Positions 46,601 to 61,600 of a DNA stretch of 64,000 bases are shown here, piece by piece (the stretch's first letter is position 1; each line of letters opens with the position of its first letter). The position numbers and the translations under genes are program-made. The stretch is from UBA1181 sp963631545 (GTDB taxonomy: Bacteria; Bacteroidota; Bacteroidia; Bacteroidales; Paludibacteraceae). The notes under the pieces are model-generated. The model had not been told where the DNA came from, did not search any database, and saw only the letters and a list, made by a program, of their open reading frames with translations. The stretch lies in the NCBI GenBank assembly GCA_963631545.1, contig CAVGRN010000004.1, positions 1 to 64,000 of the forward strand, read 5' to 3'.

Positions 46601-49600
46601 GCACAGACGACAACATCGTTGTAACCGCTAACACTATGCAAAAGCAAACCTACAGCGTTACGGTTACAGACGGAAAGACCAACTGCTACAAGAGAGAGTC
46701 GAAAGACGTATCGGCAATTGCCCTTCCTAATGTTGCCATCACAAACGAAGGCGATGACGCCGTTTGCGACGGACAGACAGTAACCCTCTCCGCAAACAAC
46801 GACTACATCTCTTACCAATGGGCGACGCTGAAAGATGGCGACACAACCAATATTGCTGGCGAAACTGGAAAATCTTTGCAGAAAACCATCACAAGCGATG
46901 TAACGTATGTGCTGACCGCAAAGGCAGATGGTTGCTCGAACTCCGCTTCAAGAACCATCACCAAGAAAGACAACCCAACATTGGCAGTAACTGCTAATCC
47001 TGTCTGCGCCGGCAAGAGAGGAACACTCACCGTGAATCGCGCGCAAAGCAACGCCACATACTATGTATGGCCTGACGGAACACAAAGCAACAGCTACTGG
47101 ACGACTTCCACTGCCCTGAACACCGACACGGAATACGAATATTATGCCGTACTGAACGGATGTAAATCCGACAAAGAAAAGACCACTATCAAAGTCAATT
47201 CTCTGCCAGTCATCACTTTGGAAGACGGCGACAACAATGCGTTGACCAATGGTGGCAGATTTGCGGTATGCGCAGGCAACAATGTAACCATCAACGCAAA
47301 AGACAACGACGACGCCCAAACCACATTCAAGTGGAAATGGAACGGCGGCGAGTTTACGGGTTCTCCGCTTACACAAACGGCAAGCACCCAAACCACCTAC
47401 CGAGTAACCGCAACCAACACCAACGGCTGCGAGTCGACCACCGAACAAACAGTAGCGGTCAACACGCCTAACAAACTCACCATCAGCGGTCAAAACATCG
47501 TCTGCGAGGGCGGTGAGGTAACGCTCACAGCCACTGGAGCTGCTGACGGAGCAGACCTTGACTGGACGGTTACAACCGCATCAACAGGGCTTATCACCTC
47601 TAAGAAAGACAATACACTGACCATATCTAACTGCACCGCCGACCTCACCATCACCGTCGACGGCGAAGACGTGAACGGCTGCAAGGCAACCCAAGGGACT
47701 TACAGCGTGCAAGTAATCAACAACCCTACCATTACGGTTGAAGATGCCACAGGCAAAACCACGGGCTTTGAAGTATGCCAAGCTGCAGGCATCCGCTTGT
47801 CTGCAAAATCAACAAGCGCAACCATCCAATGGGAAGGCGGAAACGAAGGCTACACCGACTACACCTACACACCTTCCACAACCGAATCAGGCGTGAAGAC
47901 ACTGAGCGTGTCTGCCACCACAACCGAAGGCTGTAAAACCACAATGGGCGTGGACGTAACAGTGAACAAGATTCCGAATCCAGAAATCACCGGTTTGGAC
48001 TTCTGTCAGGGCGGAGAAACCACCCTCACCTGCACGGACAAGGACGGGGATATCATCACCGCCTACCAATGGACAGGTAGCACAGAAACCACCAACAGCC
48101 TGAAAGTGAACCAAGCCGGCACCTACACCGTAACGGCAACCAACGACAAGGGTTGTGTCAACACCGCATCTAAGGAGGTTCAAACCCACCAATTGCCGAA
48201 AGTGGAGATTGAACGACAAGGCATCACTTGGACGGACGACAAGACCGTCTGCGACGGCTCCATCCTCACATTGGTAACCAAGGGCGAGAATGGCGACATA
48301 TACACTTGGACAGACGAAAAGGGCAACAACTGGACGTCGACCGGCGAAAATGGCAACACCATAAAGCCAACCATCAGCGAGGACAAAACATTCACCGCAA
48401 CCGCACACCGCACCTACAACCTGTCAGGCACGCAGCTGGAGTGTACCAACACCGCATCATACACCGCTACTAAGGCTGAGAATCCAAAATTCACGCCAAC
48501 GGGCGAACCTGTCTGCGCAGGCAACTCATCAAAAATCAGCCTCACAAGCAACCAAAGCGGTATCACCTACAACTGGACTTGGAACGGCGGCAGCCAATCG
48601 GGAGGGTCATACCACACCGAGACAAGTTTGAACGAGGAGAAAGAATTCACCATCACTGCGACTTTAGGTCATTGCACCAAGGAAGAAACCTACACGGCGA
48701 AAGTGTACACACTCCCAGTATTCACCGATATGGCACTTAACCCTGCCGGCAACGTACTCTGCATCAACGACTCAAAAGAGTTGACTGCCTCTGCCACCGC
48801 CGACGCTAACGCAGGCAACACCATCGTCAACTACACTTGGAGCGCAAACCGCGACAACAGCAGTTTGGTAAAGAATTTCGGCGAGACCGTAACCATTCAG
48901 CCAAAACAAACTGGCGAGCGAACCTATACGGTTACTGCGATAGACAATAAGAACTGCCAAAGCGCACAAAAGCAAACCATCAACGTAACACCGTTGCCGA
49001 CCATCACTATCGACAACGATACCGTGGCCTGTCCTAACACCAACCACACATTGGCTGTTACCAGCAACCACGATAAAATCGAGTGGTACGCTTATGACAA
49101 AACATCTGGCACGAAGACCGGCAACGTACTTGGAACAAGCAAGGAATTCACAACGCTCATCCAGGACGAAACCGCATTTGTCGTTTCCGTTTCCAACACA
49201 ACCGACGGCAACTCCTGCTCAACCGACCGAGTTGTCAACGTGAAACTACGCAGTCTGCCAAACATCAATTTCGTCGGAAAAACGACCATCTGTAAGGGCG
49301 AAACAACCAAAATCACCCTCACAGGAAACTCCAACGGTAAAAATTATCTGCTGAAGAGCGACGGAACATACGATGAAACAGCACCCGCAACAAGTTGGGA
49401 TATCCAACCTACGAATACCGGCGACAACGAATACAAGTTCAGAATCGTTTCCGCAGACGGATGCGTCATCGAAAAGAGTTTGACAATCACTGTAAACGCA
49501 CTTCCTGCAATCACCATCAACGGAGAGAAGAAAGCAACGAGCGAGGTGTGCTTGAACGGCGACGCGACGCTCACCGCCGGCGGAGGTCTTTCCTACACTT

Positions 49601-52600
49601 GGTATAACAGAAGCACTAATGCAGATATCACCGTCAAGCCATTGACCGAGACGACCTACTATGTAGTCGGAAAAGACGCAAATGGTTGTCAAGACACTGC
49701 ATGGCACACCGTCGCACCACAATCGCTGCCAGACTTTGAAATCGCCAGCACAGCCAAAGTATGCGAAGACTCAACCTTCACACTCAGAATCAACACCACC
49801 GGCGATTATACCTACGCTTGGGCGGACGCTAACAGCAAGTCTATCACAAGCGATGTAGATGGTTCTGCAACGGTAAACATTGTCAACGGGGAAAACATAT
49901 TCTACGTTACGGCGACAGACAAATCGGCATTGAAATGTCAGCGGACGAAGAACACGACAATCAACTCGAAACCGAACCCTGTCATCACCATCGACGGCAA
50001 CAATACGGTGTGTCAAAACGCCACCCTTTCTATCGCTGCAAAGTCTGACTTGGCATCTTCCACCTATCAATGGAAAGAGGAAGGCGAAAGCACCACGCTC
50101 AGCACCAACAGCACCATCAACGTAAAAGTGGACAAAGTCCACACTTACACCATTTATGTAACGAAAGATGGATGTACCAACAAAGAGACGGTTTCCACTT
50201 CGTTCTTCGAGCTTCCAACCGTGGCGATCGACTTTGTAAACGACCCAATGGGCGACAGCATCATCTGCGAAAAATCGCAAGCCGAGCTGACCGCAACGGC
50301 TACCAACGGAACGCCGACATACAACTTCCAATGGATTAGCAACTATGTGGACGATGCCAACAAAAACAAGGAGTCAATCACCACACAAGCCCTCAACAAC
50401 ACGAAAGTCAAATATGACTTCATCGTCGAGGTTACAGACGCCAACCAGTGCGTCGGCAGGGACACGATAACCGTGAGGGCGAAAAACAACCCTACAATCA
50501 CCATCACAGGAGACAAGAGCGTATGCCTCGGAAGTCAGGCCACCCTCACTGCCACCGGCGCAAAAGTATACGAGTGGAATACCAACGAAACATTGGCCAC
50601 CATCCAACCAACAATCACAGCGAACACAACCTTCACTGTTAACGGAAAAGATGAATACGGATGTCCTGGCTCCGGCAGTTGGACTGTCAGCAAGAAAGAC
50701 AACCCTACCCTCTACTTCTCCGGCGAACGCGAGATTTGCGAGGGCGACAGCACCACCATCCGCGTGTCGGGCGCAGGAGCAACTGCCACCAACTACAAAT
50801 GGTATGAGGAAGGAAAACAAGACACCCTCAACACGAACTTCAACAAGTTCAAAGTGGCTGGTACGAAATACCACGTCATTGGTACTCAAAACGGCTGCTC
50901 AACCGATTCTTCGCTCGCCATCATCGTCAACGCACTTCCAGAGTTGACCATCAACGGAGAGAACAAAGGCTCGGCATACATCTGCGATGGCGACCAAATG
51001 GATTTGAAAGCCACAGACAACAGCGAGTACACCTACCTTTGGAGCACCAACGCATCAACCGCACAAATCAACGTCGCTCCAACGCAGAAAACGGAGTACT
51101 TCGTAAAAGTAACGAACGCTAAGAACTGCTACCGCAGCGACACATTCACCGTGAACGTGAACAAACTGCCAGTGGTTAATTTGAAAGCAGCGGCTGGCGT
51201 GTGCCAAGGCGGCGATGTGGAGATCCAGGCCATCACCAAGGACGGGGCAGCAACACCTGACTTCTACTACTGGAACAGTGGAAGCAAGTCAACATCTGCA
51301 ACATTCACTGACAATAACCTGCAAGTCGGCAAGACATATACCGTAAAAACCGAAAGCACAGTGAACGGAACTACTTGCGCTTACACAACAGATGTAACCG
51401 TAGAAGTGAAGGAAAACCCAACGGTTGACTTCGACTACGAGAAAATCATCTGTTCGAGCGACCGTATCAGCTTCGCTGCGAAAAGCACGAACACAGCCGA
51501 CAAGTATTTCTGGCCAGACAACAACACAAAAGCAACTTCAACCTCAAGCTGGTCTACCAAGCCAAGCGCAACCGGCGACATTACTTACGAGATAACCGGT
51601 ATCAAAGACTACCTCGTGGGCAAAACCGCTTTGCAGTGCACCACCAAGGTAGAGCCTAAAGTTAACATCTACCCAGTGCCAGGATTGAAGATCATCGGTG
51701 ATGCATTCGTTTGCGAGGACGGAACGGTAACCCTTGAAGCAACGGACACCACTTCGTTCAGCATCAAAGCAGACGCATTCGTTTGGAGCAACGGAGAAAC
51801 CCTACCACAAATCAATGTAGACGCACCAACGAACGAAAGCGCAAAATACTATGTGGATGGCTCCTACACGATTCCTAACACGACAAAATCTTGTACAAGC
51901 CGTTCAAAAGACTTCACGCTCTATAGCAAAGCCAATCCAAGCTTCGACATTGACGGAGCAGACCCAATCTGCGACGGTCAGACCGCAAATCTCAGCATCA
52001 GCGGAGGTTTGAATTTGAAGTCCGTAGAATGGAGCGTGGGCGGCAAAGTAATCAGCAATGAGAAAGAGTGTTCAATCGTAATCACGAGCGACACCGAAGT
52101 GAAGGCGGTTGCCGTCAACGACAAAGATTGTCAGGCAGAAAGAACCGTTACGATAACGAAGAAGGACAATCCGCAACTGACCGTCAGCGGAACAGATCCT
52201 GTCTGCGTAGGCGCGACGACGAACATCATCGTATCTGGTGCCAACTCATACGAATGGAGTTGGACGGAAAACGGCAAGGAAACCACATCAAGTTCTCCAA
52301 GCATCTCGCCAACCATCAACGCAAACACCCAGTTTACCGTTAAGGGTGAGAAAGACGGATGTTCCACAACAAAAACATTCTCGGTAGACAAGAAAGACTT
52401 GCCAACCATCACCATTGCAGCCTTTGACATGGCAGACGGAAGTATGACAATCGTCCGCAACGAAGATGGCGACAAGCAGACGGAAGTTTGTAAAAATGAC
52501 CAAATCAAGCTGACCGCCAATTCCGTGCCAACAGGCGCAACCTATCAATGGGAAAACATCTCCGTCGGCAACACCGACGCAACCATCACACCAACCCCTT

Positions 52601-55600
52601 CGGATATGCAAAAATTCGTTGTGAAGGGAACGGTGAATGAGTGTTCAAGCAGCGACACAATCGTTGTTAAAGTGAACACACTGCCTACGTTCACCGTACC
52701 AGCCGCTACAAGAGTGTGCGACGGTGCAACTACCGTAATTGAGGCAAGCGACAACACCCTCTCTTACAAGTGGAATGCGGACGACGCATCCTCAACATTC
52801 ACCGAAAGTAACAAGTTCACGACGCCAACCGTCAATGCCGACGCGACTTACAAAGTGGTTGCGAAGAACGCCAAAGGATGCGTTTCCGAGGCAGTGTCGT
52901 TCAACATCGTGAAGAAGCCTAACCCTGAACCAGTCATCAGTGCTGCGGATAAGGTATGCTACAACTCTACGACCGTGCTTTCCGTTTCGGACAACGAAAC
53001 ATCATCAGCCTACCCAACCTCGTATGTATGGCAAGAAGACGGAACCCGAATCGGAACGACATACACCACCGAGGCTATCACCCGCAACACTTCATTCACG
53101 GTAAAAGCCACGAAAGAGCAGTGTGAGGCTGAGGCCACAGTAGAAATCGGCACGTACGACCTGCCAAATATTCAAATCAACAATGGAGACCTTGTGGCAA
53201 AGGCTTGCAACAAAGGCAACGTAGAGCTCACAGCCTCCAACGGAGTATCTTACGTTTGGGACGAGCGTACGGCATTGACGAAAAATCCATACATCTTCAA
53301 GCCATCTGCCAACGGCGAAACCCACACCGTTACCGGAACGGATGCGAACGGATGCGAGAACACCGCATCAATTAAAATCGAAATCAGTCCGCTTCCATTG
53401 TTCACCATCGAGGGCGAACGTGAGCAGTGCGTCGACTCAATCGTAAAACTCACCGCCAAGGCAGTGGAAGCAGGCACCACCTACACGTATGTCTGGAAAA
53501 ACAAAGACGGTGTTGAGATAGGAACTGTAAGCGGAACCGACAAAGACCAACTCCAACTCACGGTAACAAAAGACACCGTAGTCTACATCACAGCAACAGA
53601 CAAGAGCGCCTTGAGTTGCGATTCCACATTCAGTGTAACCATCAAAGCGAAAGAGAATCCAGCAATCAACATCGTCAAGAGCGACGCTAGTGTCTGCGCT
53701 GGCGAGATGACCACTCTGATTGTCGGCGGAAACGGCGACACCTACCAATGGAAGACCGTGAAGGGTGATGAAATTCCTAACGGAACGACCAACTCCATCA
53801 CTCCAACCATCACGCAAGACACCTCGTTCGTAGTCTACGCCACCAAACGCGGATGCACAAGCCACGAGACTATCAACGTAACAATGTTGGCGTTGCCAAA
53901 TGTCCTCATTAAGGATACAACCATCTGCTACAAAGGCACAGCGAAGTTAACCACACTGGCAGATCAAGGGACCTACCGCTGGTATAACAACACCACCCGC
54001 AAGGAGTTATCCACCATTACAGGAAACGAACTTGTGGAGCAGCCTCAGATTACAAGCGAGTATATCGTAACCGTTACAGATGCCAACAATTGTAAGGCAT
54101 CCGACACGGCCACCGTTACAGTCAACACGCTTCCTTCTATCAGCCTCGACTACGAAAGCAAAGAGTGCGAAAAGCAAAACGTGGAGGTGTCTACCACCAA
54201 AGACACATACGTTTACAACTGGGATGGCAAGAAAGACGACAACGGCAACCTCGTATTCACCGGACTGCTGTCCCACGAATACACGATGGGCGAACACCCA
54301 AGCGTCAACAACATCAAGGTATACGCCAAGACACTTGACGGTTGCGTAGACAGCACCGAAATTGCAGTCAACACCAAGCCTGAGCCAACGCTCAGCATTG
54401 CGGTAGACACCGTCTGCTTAGGCAAAACCGCCTACATCAGCGGAACAAATACCAATGTACGCTACGTATGGAAGGAAGGCAACGTGTGGGCAGAGGATGC
54501 CCAAACAGTGTCCAACAACAGCGGATTCAACACCCCTGCTCTGACAGAAACGGCACTCTACTACACTGTAAGAGGTACGATGGATGGCTGCTACAAAGAC
54601 TCGACAGTCAACACCGTTGTCCGCAAACTGCCAGAAATCAAGATTACCGGCGCACCACAAATGACAATCTGCCGAGACAACGACATTGAGTTGCACGCAG
54701 ACAAGCCAACCCGCGGCTGGGACTACAAGTGGGGCAACAGCCAGTATCAAACCAACGACACCGTATATTCGGCTTACATCACCACCGATGGCGAACAATT
54801 CACTCTCTGGGGCAAAGACGAACACGGATGCGAAAACAGCGATGTCATCACCATAAAATTGGAAGATCGCCCAACATTTGACGTTACTGGCGACGTGGCA
54901 GTTTGTATGAACACCCAAGCGGAAGTTTACGCAACAAACGGCGAACTTGAATACGTTTGGAAAAACGTCAAAGACGAAACCATCGGCAAGACAAACGGAA
55001 CAGACAAGTTGGCAATCACCATCAGTCAAGACACCACACTGACCGTCTACGGAAAAGTGCCAGGGCGAAGCGACTGCGACGTAACTCGCACCTACTCCAT
55101 CACCGCCAATCCTTACCCAACCATCACGGTTGTAAAGGACACCGACGTTGTATGTAAAGGAACTATCGCCTACATTGAAGTGAAAACGGACATCGACGCC
55201 ACATTCGAGTGGAACACCAACGAAACAGACCGCTACATTCAAAAGGCAATCGACCAAAAGAGCCAGTTCAGCGTAACTGCCACCTCAATTGAAAACACGA
55301 GTTGTAGCACCGTCAAGACATTCGATGTGGATATATGGAATCTGCCGACTGTGGTTGCCGACCCTGTGGCTATCTGCTACGGCGAGAAAGCCCAGCTGAC
55401 CGCAACAAGCACCGATGCAGCCACCCCAGCGACATTCCGCTGGCTCTCCGCAAGCACAGATGGCGAAACATTCGAAACCCCTGAGCTGACATCTAACACC
55501 ACCTACAAGGTGCAGGTGACAGACGCTCACAAGTGTGTGAACACCACCACCACCGAGGTAAGCATCAACCCACTTCCAACCTTCACGATAGAGCGCACCA

Positions 55601-58600
55601 CGCCTGTCTGCCGCGGCTGGGAGGCAACACTCACCGCTCAATCGTCCGATGCGAGAACACTTTCCTACATCTGGGAAGACGACAAAGACGGAACGTATGA
55701 CGTGAAGAACACATTCGTCCACAGCGTAGGTCAAGACACCACATTCGTTGTCTGGGCAAAAGACGAACTGGGTTGTAAGCAAAAGAAAGAATCCACCGTC
55801 AAGGTGAAAGAGTTCCCTACCCTCTCCCTCAGAATGGAGAGCGACACGGTTTGCTACGGCGAATCGCGGACACTCTACGTTTCGGGTGCGAACAACGGCT
55901 ATAACTGGACAATCGAAGGAAATACCGTTTCCACCGTCAACTACTACAAGTTGGAGAACGTAACATCGCGCACAGAGATTTCCGTAACGGGAATCACGAG
56001 CGACTGTCCTTCTACCATCGACACCGTCATCAAGGTTTGGGACTTGCCAACCATCACCATCCAGCAAGCAGCCCCTATCTGCTTAGGCCAAAATGTCAAT
56101 CTCATCGCCGACGGTGGAGTGCCAGGCTCATACAAATGGAACACGGGTGAAACAGACGACAACATCACCCCTACGCCAAACAAAATCGGCGAAAACACCT
56201 ACTCGGTATCTGCGAAAGACATCCACGGATGTAAAAACAACGCAGAAACCAAGGTTGTAGTCAACGCATTGCCAAATGTTTCCATTACCGCTCCTGAGGA
56301 GGTTTGCCGCAACACGACAGGCGTGTTGGAAGCGGTCGCACCTACGGCACAGCAATATGAGTGGCACAATGCCGACGGAACAATCATCGCCGGCGAAACC
56401 TTGAAGGAATACACCGCCACAATCGACGAAGACAGCAAACAATACTGGGTAGTTGTTACAGACAACAACCAGTGTGTCGACTCCGCCGACATAACCATCC
56501 GCGCAAAAGAGTTCCCTACTCCTAACCACCGCACCAGCACCGGCCGCGACAGCGTCTGCGTGGGTTCTGCCATCACTATCTATGTGAGTGGAGCAGAAAG
56601 TTACGAATGGGAGGATGGAACCACAAGCAACTCTATCAGCGAGACACTCACGGAACCAAAATCGTTCACCGTAACCGCAACCACCAACGGATGTTCTACT
56701 CCGCTCACCATTGATATCGACACACTTCAGTTGCCAATATTCAAGGTGGACGGCGGCGAAATCTGCCTCAACGACAGCATTAAACTCTCCGCAGGTAAGA
56801 ACACCGCACTCAATCGCACAGGCGAATTGACCTACAAGTGGAAGCACAACGGCTCGACCCAAAGCACCATCGTGGAAATTCCAATCTCTACGAGAACCTA
56901 CTCCGTTGTCGGAACAGACGAGTACAGTTGTAAGGCGACTGCCACTGCCGAGGTGATTGTCAATCCTCTCCCTACCGACCTCAAAATCGACGGAGACAAC
57001 GCCATCTGTAAGAACGACAACGTCAACCTGAAAGCCAACTCCGCTTCCGCTGTGGAATATGTATGGTATAACGACAAAGACACCACCAAGGCTTCCGCAC
57101 TGCTCAAACGCTACAACGCTACGGAAAGTGAGAGTCTCAACGCCGAAATCGTGAAAGACACCACATTCTACGCTGTGGCTATTGACCAAAAAGGCTGCCG
57201 CTATATGGTTTCGCACGACATCACCAAAGTAGACCATCCAACGCTGGTTCTCTCCTACCCAGACAGCGTCTGCTACGGCGACCGCGCTTCCATCTCCATC
57301 AAGAATGCAAGCACATATGTCTGGGATGTCGACGGTTCGACCAAGAGCTACAGGACGGATGTCATCACCAGTGATACAATCTTCACCGTAACCGGCTATG
57401 CCAACGGTTGCTCAACTTCAGATTTCGTGAAAATCCACAAACTTGACTTGCCAGTCATCAGCATTGACGTAAAGACCGACAAGGGAACAAACGAAATCTG
57501 TAGAGGTCAAAACAAGGCGACCCTCACCGGTAAAGGCGGCTTGGCTGGCGGCTACACTTGGAGCACCAAGGAGACAACCGACGCCATTACCGTCGCACCA
57601 ACCAACAACCAGTTGTACAAGGTAACAGGAACGGGAAAGAACGGATGTAAGAATACCGTTGACACAACAATCAAGGTGAACGGATTGCCAGTCATCAGTA
57701 TCGAAGGAATTTCCGAAATCTGTGAAAACGACAGCTTCACATTGAAAGCCGTCAGCAGCGACGATTTCAAGATTGAAAAGTACGATTGGACGGGATATAG
57801 CCAATTCACCGCCGACTCTATCGTCGCAGCCATCCGCACCAACCAAACATTCCACGTGAACGTTACCGACACGAACGGATGTACCAACGACGCCGAGAAG
57901 AGCGTAACCGCTAAGAAGTACCCAGAAGTGAAGGCAACCGCCGCACCACAGAACGTTTGCCGCGGCGACAACACCATGATCTCCGTACAAGGTGCAAGCA
58001 CCTACCTCTGGAAAAACGGCGAAGGCACAACCGCAAGAAGCTTCATCGTAACACCAACCTCCGACACGACATTCTATGTCGAAGGAACATTGAACGGCTG
58101 TACCACATCCGACTCTATTAGGGTGAAAGTCAATGAACTGCCAAACATCACCATTGAAAGCCTTGGCAACAGAACAGAGATTTGCCAAAACGACACTCTC
58201 CGTTTGACGGCAAAAGACAACAACCTCCCTAACAAGACGACCTTCAAGTGGAGCAATAACGATGCCGCTTCATACACCGAAGTGTACCCTATGACGACCA
58301 CGAAGTACATCGTAACCGGAACAGACGCCATCACATCGTGCCACGACACTGCCGAATTCACACTGAAAGTGAACACGCTGCCAGTCTTTAGCATCGAAGG
58401 GAAAGACCTTGTCTGCAAAGGCGACGAAGACACCCTCTTCGTGAAGAACGCAGAGGCTGCAACCTACAAATGGCTGTCCAACTCCAATATGCTGGCAGAC
58501 ACCCTTATCAAGAAGATTGACACCACAACCGTATTCCGAGTAGAAGCGACGGATGCAAACGCTTGTAAGTCAATACAAACGAAGACCGTCAGAACGAAAG

Positions 58601-61600
58601 CATACCCAGTGGTAAGCATCTCCGCTCCTGACGAAGTGTGCGACGGAAATGTGGCAACCCTCACCGCAACGGGTGCTGCAACATACGTCTGGGAGAAAGA
58701 CAACAGCACGTCGAACAGCATCAACGACACCGTAAGGCAAACCACAACCTACGTTGTCCGCGGTACGACAAACGGCTGTACAACAGAGCAGAAGCACACC
58801 ATCACGAAGTTGACGCTGCCAACGGTGCAAATCTCACGCACCAAAGACTCTATCTGCTTCGGCGGAAGTACCTACCTGAGCGGTCCTTCTGGATTGAGCT
58901 ACATTTGGAGCAACGGCTCGAGCCTGCAAGGCATCACGGTCAAGCCAACCACTACAACCGACTACATCCTGATTGGTCGCGACGCTAAACAGTGCGAGGC
59001 AAGAGACACAATAACCATCACCGTCAACCCATTGCCTAACGTAAACATAACAGGCACAGACGCCGTTTGCGACGGAAGCAATGCAGAGTTGATCGCCAAC
59101 GGAGCGACGTCCTACACCTGGACTACCACAGGCGAAACAACGGATACAATCCGCCCAGTCATCAACGCAACAAAGACCTACACGGTTGTCGGAAAAGACA
59201 AACACGGATGTGCGAACACCGCCTCTATCCAAGTGCGCAAGAACGAAATTCCGAAAATCACCTACACCGCACCTGAAAGCATCTGCTACGGAAGCATCGC
59301 TTCTATGACAGCGTACAATGCCAACGAGTACGCTTGGTGGGAGAAGGGTAACCCTGCGGACACCCTCGTGAAAGGCAATACGCTGAACGCAAAACCTGAA
59401 ACCAAGACCACATACGTTGTGAAGGGAACATCCAACGGCTGTACTTCGTTCAAAGAAATCGAGGTGGATGTGTTAGAGTTGCCAGACATCACCATTGCGG
59501 GTGATATGGAACTTTGTGTGAACGACTCCACTGTGCTTACCGGAAACGGCGGCGTGTCTTACGTCTGGAGTACCGGCGCACAAACGCAATCCGTGAAAGT
59601 GTCACCGCTAAGCACCACAACCTACACGCTGACAGCGAAAGGTGAAAACGGTTGCGAGGCGATTGCAAACCACGAGTTGAAAGTCAACCCTCTGCCAAGC
59701 TTCACAATTAAAGGCGACAGGGCTGTGTGCGTGAACGAAACCGACACCCTCACCGGCGTAAGCACCGACGGAGTAACGAAGTACGACTACACCTGGGCTT
59801 GGAAGGGCGCAACCACCAACTTAGAGTCGAGCACAGACAGCACGGTAATGGTTCTCGTCGACGAGAACAAGAACTTCACCGTGGCAGCCAAAGACAGCAA
59901 CAACTGCCGCGCCGTTCAGACATTCACCGTAACAAGCAAGCCTTACCCAACCATCACGTATGTTGCACCAGACAGCGTCTGCCAAAGAGAACTTCTCAGC
60001 ATCTCCGCATTCGGTGCCAACACCTACAAATGGTCGACAGGCTCCATCACCAACCAAATGACCGATATGCCAGAGTATGACGGAGAGATCTCCTACTTCG
60101 TGGACGGAACATTGGATGGTTGCACAAGCACAAAGGCTATTCCTATCAAAGTGTTGAAAAAGCCGTTGCTTGCCATCGACGGACGGTCGGAGGTATGTAG
60201 CGGAGATACACTGACACTCACCGCCACCGGTGCGAAGACCTACAAGTGGAACAACGGACTCTATGCAGAGTCTATCACCAGCTACCCTAGCGTATCCTCA
60301 AGATACACCGTAACTGGTACGGCGGAGAATGGTTGTAGCGACACCGCTGGAATCTCGGTAACCGTACACCGCCTGCCAGAGTTCGACATCATCAGTGAGA
60401 ACGAGATTTGTACAGGCGAAGAACTGACCGTTATGGCTTCGGGCGACGCAACAACCTACTACTGGGGTTACGGCACGCGCGACTACGACGACAACATCAC
60501 CTTCAACAACAAGCAAATCCGCATTCCTATCGACAAGGCGATCTTCCTCTTCGTTAAAGGTGTGGACGCAAACGGTTGCGTAAGTGAAAACCAGAAACAA
60601 ATCAAAGCCATCACCAAGCCAGATGTGTTCTACACCGGTAATACCGATGTCTGCCTCGGAGAAAGCGTCACACTCCTCGGACAAGGTGGAGAATCCTATC
60701 TGTGGAAGCTGAACGGAAGAAACCAAACCGGCGGTTCGGTAACCTTCGTTCCACAAAAAGACCAGCAGGTGGAGTTGACAGGAACCTTGGGACTCTGCTC
60801 GTCGACCATCACAATCGACGTTACAACCAAAGATGTGCCAAACCTCACCATCGAAGGAAGAACAGCTATCTGTAAGGGCGAGACTTCCATCCTGACGGCA
60901 ACCGGCGCAGTAGACTACGAGTGGAGCACGGGAGAAACCACACGCACCATCTCACAAGTCTTGAAAAACTCCATGCGCTATGTGGTTACCGGTACGGGCT
61001 ACAACGGATGTAGCGCAACCAAGGCCATCACCGTCAAAGTCAACCCACTTCCAACAGTGAAATTGATAAGCGACTCCATCTCCGGATGTCCTGAAATCGG
61101 AACATCCATCAAGCTCTACGCTACTGGCGCAGACAGTTATATATGGACAAGCGATCCAATGAACTTGGAGATCGACGGCATTATGGTCGACACCGTAAGC
61201 ACAACGCTCTTCGACAAGACTACCATCACTGTTACGGGTAGCGACGCATTCGGCTGTTCAAGCACCGACTCCGTTACCATCACTCCTATGGAGTTCAACC
61301 CTACCATCTACTCTGTAACGCCAAGAGTCATCGAAGAGAAGAACCCAATCATCAGTTTGGACGGCGCATATCCTGAAAACGCTTCGTGGATGTGGACAAC
61401 GGTACGCACCGAAGAAGTCGGATTTGAACAGGGGGTTGACGTAACAGATACCGTCATAGGTCAGAACCAAAGGTATAAATACCCTAACACCTTTGAGAAA
61501 GACTCGTTTATGGTTACCGTGGCTGCCACCGACAAGAAAGGATGCGTCTACAAAGACACCACACACATCTACGTATGGCGCGACTTCTGGGCACCTAACG

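Noticed and set aside
56128..57237. Long antisense open frame (369 codons) inside the giant gene, and many similar ones
   Set aside because: They mirror the codon bias of the sense strand, have low-complexity Cys/Val/Gly-rich products, no family resemblance and no promoter. The sense frame is far better supported.
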